Source: Brachypterus glaber (Eukaryota > Arthropoda > Insecta > Coleoptera > Kateretidae). From it: a stretch of 64,000 nucleotides of DNA. Position numbers and translations under genes: made by a program. Positions 11,851-23,900 of the stretch are shown here, piece by piece. Location: assembly GCA_958510825.1 (NCBI GenBank), contig OY294048.1, forward strand, positions 18,493,589 through 18,557,588, written 5' to 3'. Numbering within the stretch: position 1 is the first letter of the stretch; each line of letters starts with the position of its first letter. Under the pieces are notes generated by a model that searched no databases, was not told the DNA's origin, and saw only the letters and a list, made by a program, of their open reading frames with translations.

Positions 11851-13070
11851 CAGTGTATTTTATATTGGTATTTGTATCCAAACTATCATAAATTAGCGCA
11901 CTAGGGTGGTCCAACAAAAAATTATGTACTTAATCTTTTCTATGTGTCATGGATAGAACGCCGTTAGAGTAAAAATTTATAGACAACCCTACATTTGCGG
12001 CCCTAAAAACTCACTCAAATATTGATAAAATTCGTATAAAACCAGCCCTAGTGTTTGTAATTTTATAAAATAAAAAAACCTTGATTTGTATGTTTTTTTG
12101 TCTGAGTAAGCATTTAACGAATATAAACCTACGATTTTGCGCGAATGGAAATTTTTTTTTATTTTATTTAAGATGAGATTCTGAAGTTCTAAAATTTATA
12201 ATGTGAAATTTTAACAGAAACATAAGGTAATGTGCCACAGGCATCTTTTTGTTTTTCTTTTGTCATATGGAAAATTAGAAATTTTCTCTCTCTTTGAGTG
12301 AGCATCGTTATTATTCTGATATCGTTTTGATCCAAATATCTTTTTGGGTTTTCCTAAATATAATGCTTATTTAAGGCGCGTAAATAAATAATTAATTTAT
12401 AAAAGATTTCGCCAATCCTGGCTCTCTGATAATAACAAGAATATTAGATTTCTAAGAATACTCAACTAAATCAATAACGAAATCTGCATAAAAACGATGT
12501 CAAAATATAACTAAAGCTTTAAAAATAATTAAAAAAAAAATACATCTATCAGGCCAAAACAGAAAAAAAAAATAATAAAACAGATTTCAAAACCATGATT
12601 AAAAAAAATTAAAAAAAAACAACAATTTTATATTATGACAATTTGGGTAATTTAATTTTTAAACTACAAAGAATTTTTTTACCTATTTTTTTTTTGTATT
12701 TTGTTGATTTGTGTTTTAGTAATATTTATGATTGTATTTTTTGAACATATTTTTTTAGAATTTTTATAATATTTATAATAAATATATATTACTGCATATA
12801 TTTTTCATATTTTAATTAGTTGACCTTTCCTCCAAAAATAATTGAATAAAATGAAATTTCTTATGTCATAACATTTGTCAATTTTTTTTTATTATACATA
12901 TTATTATATTATAGTAAAAATTTTAAACAGGGTGAGCCAAAATCAAGATATTTAACAAAATATTTTATTTATTATAGTATTATTAGTATAATTATACTAA
13001 TACACAGAAAAAATATTGTCTTAAATCAAGAATTTTTGATTTGGATATAATGAAGAAAATTTATTCTCCT
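11851..13070. other. intergenic, AT-rich, nothing recognised
   Basis: Lies between the convergent 3' ends of the takeout-like and receptor genes. Very AT-rich with homopolymer runs. No frame, RNA gene or long inverted repeat that I can support. Confidence 0.5.
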
Positions 13071-13459
13071 TTAACCCTTTGAGACCCAGTGGAACATGCA
13101 TGTTCCATCCTGTTTTAAGTTATCACTTGGGCACTGAAAGTTAGGGGGGCACAAGATGTCGAGCCAGAAAGCTCATTTTTTCTAAGTGGTTCAACATGTT
13201 CCGGACCCAAGCATATTTGATTTCAAAAGGGTACCATTTTAGCTACACCCTAACCTGTATAATATAAAGGTGGAATGTAAATTTTCGTTTGCGTTCTACG
13301 TGATAATACATTGCACATGTTTAAGCAGCGCTGTGATTGGTTTATATAAATCACGTGACGCAATCATTATTGTGTTATCAAATCGACATACAGACAATGT
13401 CAATGGCATCTCTTAGAGTATTATACTTTATAATTATATTTTATTATTATACCTTATTA

Positions 13460-13920
13460 TTATATTATTCACAGCACCTGCGCTAGAATAATATTATACG
13501 GTAGTTTCGAATTTCCCAAAATCGTCAAAAAACGTCATAGACAAAAAATTCTTGGATACAAATGTGCTTCATGAAAAAATAAGAAACTTTAAAAATGTCC
13601 GTCTGTCGGACGAACAGACGGTTCGTCTGTCTGTCGATTTCACGATTTTTGTAGACACGATAACTCCAGAACGAATTATCCGATCGACTCGAAATTTTCA
13701 GGAAAAATCAAGTTCTATGAGGGAAAGATCCCTATTGTTTTTCAAATGAATCCCCCCAAAAACAAAAGAGTTAAACTTTTTTAAAAAATAAAAGCTATCA
13801 TTTTCAAAAAAAGTCTTTTTTTAATTTATTTTTTTATTTTTTTTTGTTTTTGACAAAAATAAAATTAAAAAAAACTTGAAAAGTTAAAAAAAAAAGTTTT
13901 TTAGGGACTCACATTTTTGA
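13460..13920 (+). mobile_element. dispersed repeat, family C
   Basis: Starts around CACAGCACCTGCGCTAGAA and carries CATAGACAAAAAATTCTTG, a GTCCGTCTGTCGGACGAAC block and AACTCCAGAACGAATTATCC. The same order occurs on the opposite strand at 43560-44260 and 44295-44950. The frame across it is repeat-derived, not a host gene. Confidence 0.65.
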
Positions 13921-13944
13921 GAATTGCTTGTAGGACAGGCATAT

Positions 13945-14550
13945 AGATGAAATAGCAAAGAGAATATGCAGCGCCAAATATGCTCTTTTCAACCTGAGGG
14001 ATATACTGAGCCATGACTAACTTTTGCTTTTTTACAATGCATACATACAAAGTAGGTTGCATTTTTCAATACTTTTCTGGGGTTGTTCTCCAAAAGTGGA
14101 ACGTCTTCTACTTTTACAAAAAAAGATCGTAAGGACAATATGTCACAAACCATATGATGCTCACTGTGCCCCTCTGTTTGAGAGATGCAGGATAATGTTT
14201 GTGTATTCTTTGTATCTGTATAAACTGTGCGTTTTTGTTAAGCAAAAGAAGGATCTTTTATCTACAAACAATGAGTTAAATCAAGGTATCCTGACTAGAC
14301 ATGAAAATGTGCTCACAACCCCCAGACACAGAACAGCTATTTTTGAAAAGGGGGCTTTATACATGAGGATTAAGGTGTACAATCATTTGCCAACAAGTGT
14401 ACAAATGATTGTAACTGTATTTTTTTGTATTAATTTTATTTATATTTTTAATTGTATTCTATTTTAATTAATTTTGTATTATATTAACGTGTCCATAGAT
14501 GTTGAAACATCTCAAAGGACTAATAAATATTCTATTCTATTCTATTCTAA
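13945..14550 (+). mobile_element. 5'-truncated CR1/Jockey-like LINE, 3' end
   Basis: The frame from about 13947 reads IDEIAKRICSAKYALFNLRD, meets a TAA at 14017, and continues LLLFYNAYIQSRLHFSILFW, with LLLLQKKIVRTICHKPYDAH and HRTAIFEKGALYMRIKVYNH. This is the C-terminal end of the reverse transcriptase of CR1/Jockey-type elements (YxxxxQSxLxYxIxxWG, LQKKxVRxI). It ends with a TATTC/TTCTA microsatellite tail at 14520-14550, as LINE 3' ends often do. Dead copy. Confidence 0.85.
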
Positions 14551-14662
14551 AGTTACTACTGCTGTAATTTTTTAATATATTTTAAGATGTAGATTTAAAA
14601 TTGTAGAATTATCCTTAAAATAGACAATACAGAAATAAAACTTAATAAAAATTTTATAAAAT

Positions 14663-14935
14663 TTATTTTTCACAATCTAGAAAATTATTATCTGAATCAC
14701 TGTTGTCATAATTTACTTCTTTAACGTTTTGTCCATGATTAACAACAATTTTCAACTCTTTTTTTAACTCCTCTTTAAAATTCATATTACTTTTTTTCGT
14801 TCTATTCCAAATATGTAGAGCTAATTCTATAAATGAGCCAATTAATCCCAATAAAGAGCCCACAAACAAAACCATGAATACACCACCAACATTTTTTAAA
14901 TCTAAAGGTGTAGCATCGCCTCCAGATGACTTTAT
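14663..14935 (-). CDS. glutamate receptor exon 12: M4 and cytoplasmic tail
   Basis: Acceptor TTTAG; phase 0. It reads [20 protein letters not shown], then the M4 helix [20 protein letters not shown] and a charged tail ending [11 protein letters not shown] at 14665-14663. LxxKNVGGVFxVL is the family M4 entry. No clear PDZ-binding C-terminus. An AATAAA overlaps the stop codon and is probably not the poly(A) signal. Confidence 0.94.
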   Translation of the reverse strand: MKSSGGDATPLDLKNVGGVFMVLFVGSLLGLIGSFIELALHIWNRTKKSNMNFKEELKKELKIVVNHGQNVKEVNYDNSDSDNNFLDCEK

Positions 14936-17900
14936 CTAAAAACAAAAATGCTGCTGCCAAAAAAAAAATATTTTCCCATATGTTTATTTTTTTCCTTAGA
15001 AGCAGAGCCGGATTCCCCAACAACGCCATGGCGTAATAGTCTGGGAGCCCACGTCCAGTAGAATTTTTTTATTACCTCACCGTTGAGACTTTGTATATGT
15101 GTTCTTTATGTCCAGACAAACAACTTCTTACATAAGAAAATTGTCGGTAGCGGGGCGTTTTTTTTTGAGATCAACCCTTAACTTTAGGTCGTTCGACAAA
15201 GGTATTGCCAGAAAATTTTTGTCGAACAAGGTTACCACTTGATTTTAAATATTTTTAGTAAACGATCCTGAAAAAATCAGCTATGAGGTGCTAGATGTTA
15301 TGACTTTACCATATTAGGTTAGTCTCAACGGTAAGGTAATAAAAAAATTCTACTGGGCATGGGCTCCCGGACTATAAGGCGCAAGATTTTCAGAAGGAGC
15401 AAAAATGTTCAATAATTTAGACTATCATCTAGAGTTAAGTTATGGTGTATCCAAATTAAAAGATTTTTTACGCTACTTTAGTACTAAGGGCATACAGAGT
15501 GAACAAAATTAAGAACTCAGGTTTGATAAAGCATACTTACTGCACAATTTCCCCCACCACGTTTTTCCTTCCACCACTTGATTTTAAGGGCGGTTAAACG
15601 CCCACTTTCTTGTAATTTTAAAACTGCAGTGCTTAAATCATTTCGATAAGGGGAGTCTGAAAAGAAACAGAAAAATAAAAACTGTATACATGTATAACAT
15701 CCTAAGCATGAAGATCGTATTTGCATATTCAATGTTTTGACAAAATTTACTTGGGGTTAGGGACACTAGATCTAGGTCTTAATTTAGCAAGGCGCACGAC
15801 CGAAGACAAAAGACAAAACTTACCTGAGTAGCGCATTACATTTTTTACACTACCAAGGAGTTAAAATTTTATTTTATTAATAATATTCAAGACATCATTT
15901 TTTTATAGAATCACTCTATAAAATTAAAAATAGTCTTGTGTCTATATGTCTCCCTACAGTAAGTGTAGGTTACTTAATATCTTATCTTAATAAAGCGTTA
16001 AATCGTTTTTTCTGTCTTTAGTTACAAACAAAGTATTGATTTCATCTATCATTAAGTGTGCTCGATATAGTACTTTCCATTATTTTCGACTTTTTGATTA
16101 AGTTATGTGAACTTACCTCGTTGGTAGTGAGAAAAATATTTTTAACGAATACAAGGCTTTTCCAAAGTTTAGTTTTTTAAAATGGGTAAGTAAAATATCA
16201 TACATGTATAAAAAAAATGTTACAAATTCCTTAATCAGTATTTTTTAACTTAATTTAAAATTTGTCCATTGGACGTACATAGGCCCCTATACGGCATCTT
16301 TAGAGCTCTATTATAGAGCTCTAATGCTGTTACCTTTTTTCATTGCGATTCCGTATCCTTTATCGTCAAGCAAATTTCCAACTTGTCCCAACTTACAATG
16401 ACGTTCCGTAACATACTCAATACTTGTTGATTCCATAAGGTACGCGTAATTTTCCGTTTCCACTCTATTTACTCCCTCGTCATTATCTAAAGTCATTACT
16501 TCTGGATGTTGAGCCATGTAACTCCATATTTTTCTGTACGTGCTGACATTTGAATCCTAAAATGAAACAAATACAGGGTGTCAAAAGGTTTAAAATATTT
16601 GGAAATGTAATAATATCTGATACACTGTACTAAATTATTTATTTATAACTTACAAAAGGAGACATATGGGAAATTATTTCTTAAACATTATATTATCTAG
16701 GTTGCTTCCGTTGCTTCACTTTGTTTGGTTTTTCCAAAAAACCGCTTTACCATAAAGCTCTGAATTGACAGTTACAGCCCTGCCTCTCGCATCATCGGAC
16801 CATACTTTTTTGAGGATCCGAGAGGCAGGGCCAATTCAGAGTTATATACATATTGCTATCGTACAGCACTTTTTTGGAGTAGCGGCCAGATTACAACCTT
16901 GACAGTTGGCTTCAACAAGATGGGGCAACCTGCCACACAATGAACGCTTCGATTGCTGCAGTCCACGATCTGTTTCCCGGTGGCGTAATTTCTAGACGGG
17001 GTGATTTTAATTGGCCCCCACGGAGTCCCGATTTATCGCCACCAGATTTTTTTTATGGGGATTCCTTAAAAGTTAGGTATACGAAAATGCCACAGCTACT
17101 ATCGAACGGCTAAAAGACGAATATCGGAAAGCAAATTGCTCTTATAACCCCCGATCTACGCCAACGAGTATTCATCCATGTGCGCACCGTATTCAAAAAG
17201 TGCCAGCAACGCTTCGGAAGATACCTAGATAGAGTATATCTCTAACCTATTAAGAAAATGAAACATTTCTAACTGGAGAGAAGCTATTTGGCCAAGGCGT
17301 AGCTTAAGTATTAAGTATTTTACATTTGCCCAATAAACATTTAAACATTTTCAGATGTTTTCAGATGTTATTTGTGAAGGTATGCTATGCTACTTACGCG
17401 AAAAAAATTGGCAGTTGCTCCATCCTTTTTAGCTCCATATTTAATTTCAGTTTGACGCGCTAAGTCATCAATATTTTTGAAGGAAGTTACTAAAGTTTCC
17501 ACGGTTAGAAACGCGGCTAAATTAGCAGTATAACTGGAAACCATAATTAGAGTAAAAAACCACCATACCCCAGATGCACAACGAACTGAAATGCCCCTAA
17601 AACAATATTTAAAATAAAAATAAATCAAAAACCAGAACATAAATTTATGCCTGGGCTCAGATTAACACAGTTATAGTAAACCCCCGCCCCAAAGCCAATC
17701 TATCTCGGCCGACCAAGCACTCAGTTTAAAACAACAACAAACGAAAGAGTCGCATGCATTAATAAGTGTGTGTCGACTGCCGAGGTGTATTTGTGTATCT
17801 GAAATTACTCCGACTTTGGCGACGTATAGTTAAAATAAAATGAGATTAATTCGACCGCTTAAAAAATCCATAGAGGATTTACTAAGAGTGCAAAAATCGG

Positions 17901-20900
17901 CAAATTTGTATTGAATCTATTGTGACTATACAATACAACAATACAATATAAATGGGATTGTGAAGCAACGTAGTTCCTTTCAAATCATTGCGACCAATGA
18001 GAACTATTGTGATTCCCCTTTACAATATAGTCCACATCAAGCTTTAGACTTCCAAAGAATCCCAAGAGTTTATTGAGGGCTACTTGGGATATATCTGCAG
18101 GTCTTGGGTATATCTGTTCAAGATATTGTAGCCTTTTGCGAACAAAGGCTTCGCAGAAGCAGATAATGTTCGGCCGTTACTGGTGTTTCTGAGCATAGAC
18201 GGCAGGTGTATATTTCAGGTTTGTCCATATTTTCAAGATGATATCTTAGAGTGACCGGTTAAAAGCCCTGTATAGATTATTAGTTTTGGCTTGCTGAGAT
18301 CGAGTATAGTTTGACACAGTTCAAAGACAACCGAAAGAATGGTAAAAAAATTATACTTGAAAATAAAATCTAACTACGCACATGTTCACAATGAATTCGC
18401 TTTAATGGGAGCGTTATTTCGTTGGTGTTCTGTGGTTTTTTGCACCTACCTCTCCCTTTCATCGTAGGTTTCTGACCGTGTGTTAGACTTTATTTTTCAT
18501 GTTCGTTCAGGTTCACATTTTATGAATATTTTGGCCTGTTTTAAGTTTTGGTCTTTTCAATATCGAGCTTTGAATTTGGTTTTCCATTCTATAATAGCCT
18601 CTATCTGGTGGCTTTTGTTAAAGCCATAAAAAGGTTCAGGGCCAGTAAATTGAATGCATTCTCCTTCTCTCGCGAGAGAGTGCAGCCACATTGCCTTCAA
18701 CACCCTCGTGTCCTGGCACCCACATTAAGGAGACCTTGCTTGTTTCAGCCAGTTGTTTGAGAGTTTCATAGCATTCCCAGGCAAGCCTTGACCTAAATAC
18801 ACATTAACTTATTGCCTTTAATGCTACTTGGCTGTCTAAGAAGATGCATATTTTTTTCCCTTTTTTACTCTTATTCAGGGATTCTCGACGGCAAATATTT
18901 ATGGCGTATGTTTCCGGCTGGAAATAGGATGGAGTTTTTCTCATTGGTATCGATAGTTCGCATCTAGACCCATGTATGGCCGCACCAACTCCCAATTTCA
19001 TTTTGGATCCATCTGTATAGTAGCAGATCGTTCCATTTTCCATTTCTGGTTATCCTGATGCCCAAGTTTGGGGGTTCGTAATTACAACTTCAAAATTGCG
19101 ATCGAACTCATACCGTAAGGTCATGATATGCTGATTGTGGTCAGGTACTCTATGTTTATTTCACTTAGAATGTTGGTGTGATCAAGTGTTACCCAAGATT
19201 AGGTATTTGTTACGATGCAGTCTGACTGCAGCCATAGCTGCCTACCTCTTCTCATGAAGGTGTAAAGGGAGGAGGTCTAATAAAGCTTTCAGTGCAGCAG
19301 TGGGACATGTATGCATTGCCCCTGTTATATTTAAGCAGGCAAGCCTCTGCACTTTTCTTAGATTTGTTTGTGTTTTTTTTTTGCCACCAGACCAGTGACC
19401 CATAAGTGATCATGGGTCTTACTATTGTAAGGTGTGACCAGTATATAAATACAAAATAATAAAAAAAATATATGCACCATAATTTTAAATAATAACTAAA
19501 TAAAACAAAATTCGCTACATTCGAAAAAACGGTTTAGGAGTTAAAGCATTTCAAATATGGCAACATATAAGGTGCATTACTGTATCTGAAAAGTTTTATG
19601 TCAGGGTTAATTTATCCAATTTTAGTTAATCTAGTGTTAATGATTGGATAAACTAGCCTTAAAACAACAGTTAACTTACTTTGGTTCTAATTCTGATCCT
19701 TGCTGCATAAGCGCTCCAATAGTAAACCATAAACAGTTTCTAAAACTAAACTGGTTCACTAAATACTCTGGTTCTTCGATACATGGGTATGGGTTTTGCC
19801 ATTCACTGGGCGATAATCTACCCATTACAAAAAAGGCCATGGAAACCAAACAATAAGAAACACCCAACATAACCCAGACGATCAAAGAAAATGGTGAAGC
19901 AAACATGAATAGACTTGGTGGTACTGGTTCTGGTTTTCTGTATAAAATGCTGATTCCTAAAACAAATGGAGAGCTGAGAATACAAATAGACCAATGGCCA
20001 TCTTTTTTTTTTTCAGAAAACAAGGACCTAGTCGATTTCGGATGTGTTAACGCACAGCCGTAGTTTTTTTTAGTTTAATATGGGTTCTATCCCCTATAAA
20101 TATTCATTTAGGTCAAAAATCAACCCTAATTTTTTTTCAGATTTTTTAAAAAATATTTAAAGGTCGCGCCCGGCTACTTTTGAGAAAGAAAACATGTTAA
20201 ACCTTTTTATTATTATTTAAATATAAAAACTTGAAATCAGGCGATTTTAGGAAGGGAAATTATTTTTTAATAATAAGGGAATATTAAAAATAAAAATACT
20301 CTTTTACATGAAAAAATGGCTTTACCAGGGTAAAAACATTATAAAAATTGACGTATGAATCTTATTTATCCTACAAAAAAGGTTACTTAGAAATTTTTCT
20401 CATGGATACTTTTTTTTCAGAAATAAGTAAGACCCCATATTATTTTTTTAAGTAAAAAATCACAATAAAAGAGATGATATTTGGCCAAAAAGCATAATAA
20501 TATGTACAAATTGCTTTGAAATTTGTTTATTTTGATAACTGGTGTTGCGGAATTTTTTTTGGATTTTTAAAAATAGATGTCCTACACTTAAAAAAAAACT
20601 TTTATGCGTTTTATTACTTAATTTAACATATTACAAGGCATTTTGAAAACATTTTATTGATATTTTATTGCAATTTAAGGCATTTTTTTCTAGCCTTTAT
20701 TAACCTCATGTGTAAATTTTTAACATTTTTACCCCATAGAAAATCCGTTTTATTTTTGTAGGGCATCAAAATTGAAAATATACCATTATTACCAGAAACA
20801 TGTTTTTGTTCCATAAACGTAGAATATCAAAGTTTTTATATCCTTAAAAAAATAAAAATCCTTTACATGATATTCTATTTAAAAAGCGCCTGGCGGGACC

Positions 20901-23900
20901 TCTAAATATTTTTTTAAAAATCTAAAAAAATCAGGGTTGTTTTTTCACCTAAAGAAACAATTTTGAGGGGTGGGACCCCTACAATTCGGTAGGTCCTGGG
21001 CACCCTAATGACCACGATGTAAAAGTAAGTTTAGTGCCAACTATCTCTCTTTTGTTAAGAATTTTTTAACAACCTAGTTTTCAAAATAGTTTTAAGATTT
21101 ACATTTATTTTTTTTTAGTCTTTTTTCCTTATGAGAAGTTTTTATAAGTTAGGTTTAAGTTAATTTTTTTTTGTGCCCTGTAATATAAAATATACTGGAT
21201 GCTGCAAGGTGTGACCCTGTTAAAAGTATTTTTTTTGGAAGGACCACACAAATTTTCTTTTATTAATTTTTAAGGTAAATTGATGTGTATGAACAATATT
21301 ATTGGCTTACAAGAAGGAGATGTTTTCAAGCATAAGTGTATGGGCATATTTGTTTTCTTTCATCTAAAGAATTTCATATAAGCCACCTAGTTAAAAATTG
21401 TACATTTTAACTTACGCCTTACACCTCCACATCTCAAACTTAATACTTTCCCTTAACACCTCAATTTACCTTATTTTTAATTTGTTACCTTTTTTTTTTC
21501 ATGTCAATGTCATTAATATTCCCTGAAGATGCCAATCCAATAAATGGTGAAATGTTGGGAAATTTTGTCTTATATATAATTTAAACGCAGTTCTACAGGG
21601 TTATTCACGGAAGTGGCCTATTAAACGTTTATGGAGAACCAACAACTCTGAAAGTCTGCTAATTTGCACTTTGGGGTTTTTGAATATAGGCAATCGATTA
21701 AAAATGTTTTCATGCTTGTGCCACTTCCGGTTGTACCGGAAGTGGCACTCAACTTTAATTTTTTAAATGGAACACCCCATATATTTTTTAATTTTTAAAA
21801 TTTGCATAAAATTTGCTTTATTTTAATGTATAACACGTTATGTCTATCTCCAGTAGTTTTTGAGTTATTCAAGTTTTTAGCGAAAAATAAGCAAATTCAA
21901 GCACCCCTAAAAACAATAATTTCTCCTTGATTTTTTAAATTGAAGAAAAGTTGTTTTGTATTTTGCTCAATGATGGTTAAGCGAATCATTCTAAGCTAAA
22001 ATGGAATCCAAAATTTATACAGGGTGTCTGAAAAAGCAGGTCAAACTTAACAAAATTAAAATAGCCATAACTCTTTTTTTTTAAATGACACCCTACATTT
22101 TTTTTTATTTGTTTAAATAGAGAATTAAATTTTCTTTAAAATAAGTATAGGATACCCTATACCTAACTTTAACCGTTTTCGAGCTATTTGCAAATTAATG
22201 TGAAAAAGAAGTATTTTGCAGTATTTCTGCAATTACGTAAATTTTTAAAATTGTATTGTGTTTTTATTTCTTTTAACCTAAATGTTATCGTTCTTATCGT
22301 GATAAATTAGTGTAAAATAATGGCAGAGGCTTATTCTTACCCTGTTATTTTGGATTTATTTGCTATTTTTGGTGAAAATTATAAAATAATTAGTAGAACC
22401 TGCAGAAACTTTAATACAAAATATCCTGATTTACCAAGAATGTCATGTAAAAAATTTAGAAGAATACACAAAAATTTTTCGCAATTTGGAAAAGAAAATG
22501 CAGTGAAATCTCTTACGAAACCAATTACAAACAACGAAGATAACGAAGTCAATGTTTTGGGTTACTTTTATGCATATCCACATGCCTCAATTCCTGCAGC
22601 TAGTTACGACTTGGGAATTTCCTATTCAAGCATCCAAAGAATTTTAAAAAACCACAAGATGCACGATTACAAAAAGCAAAAAATACAGGCCTTAAAACCT
22701 AATGATTTTCAAAATAGAGTGGACTTTTGTGAAAATCTTTTGATAAATATTCAAGAAAAACCAAACTTTTTAAAAAGAATAATTTGGACGGACGAGGCTA
22801 AATTTTCTCAACAGGGTATTTTTAACAGAAGAAATGTACACTACTGGGCGCATGAAAATCCAGTTTTAAAGTAAATATAATGATCTTTGAGGTAAATAAA
22901 TAAAAATCAATTAATTTTTCTGGCCTATTTTATAAAATATAACAAATTTTAACAGAAATACGGCTTTTTCACAATAATTTGCAAATAGCTCAAAAACGGT
23001 TAAAGTTAGGTATAGGGTATCCTATACTTATTTTAAAGCAAATTTAATTCTCTATTTAACCAAATAAAAAATGTAGGGTGCCATTTAAAAAAAATGAGTT
23101 ATGGCTATATTAAATTTGTTAGATTTGACCTGCTCTTTCAGACACCCTGTATAATTTTTGGGTTCCATTTTAGCATAGGATAATTCGTTTAAGCATCATT
23201 GAGCAAAACACAAAACATCTTTTCTCCAATTGAAAAAATCAAGGAGAAATTATTTTTTTTAGGGGTGCTTGAATTTACTTATTTTTCGCTAAAAACTTGA
23301 ATAACTCAAAAACTACTGAAGATAGACATGAAGTATTATACATCAAAATAAAGCAAATTTAATGCAAATTTTAAAAATTAAAAAATATATGAGGTGTTCC
23401 ATTTAAAAACTCAAAGTTAAGTGCCACTTCCGGTACAACCGGAAGTTGCACAAGCATGAAAATATTTTTAATCGATAGGCCATATTCAAAAACCGCAAAG
23501 TGCAAATTAGCAGACTTTTAAAGTTATTGGTTCTCCATAAACGTTTAATAGGCCACTTCCGTGAATAACCCTGTATAAACCGAGAATTATTTCAATACAT
23601 AATTAGAAAGAGAGAAAATACATAAGAGAAATACCGTCATCGAGTTGGTTGAAAACTACCCCTTAGCAAGATCCGAAAGTTTTGAAAAAATAGAGAATGG
23701 TCTACCGGTAGTACTTTACATAAGAGCGTAAAAATTATTTGGTAGATCAATTTGTTTATATTTATTTTTAAACAAACAAAAGAGAGTAATACTGTCATTG
23801 AGCATTTGTTGGTTAAAATGTACCCCTAAGAACAATCCCAAATTTTTGAAAAAACTATGGAATGGTCTACCGGTAATACCGGTAATATAACAGCATAAGA

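Larger units (their letters stand above)
21596..23573. mobile_element. palindromic element split by an inner transposon
   Basis: Outer arms 21596-22017 and 23152-23573 are long reverse complements beginning CAGGGTTATTCACGGAAGTG and flanked by TA on each side. Each arm carries CCACTTCCGGTTGTACCGGA. The inner element 22020-23149 sits at the centre of symmetry. Lies in receptor intron 7. Confidence 0.85.

Noticed and set aside
19676..20023. Receptor exon starting at the ATG near 20023 or at the acceptor before 19973
   Set aside because: Exon 7 supplies PFMNL plus one base, so the in-phase acceptor is the one before 19956.
22320..22874. Active transposase gene
   Set aside because: Stops after the first catalytic Asp; the rest of the DDE domain is missing.
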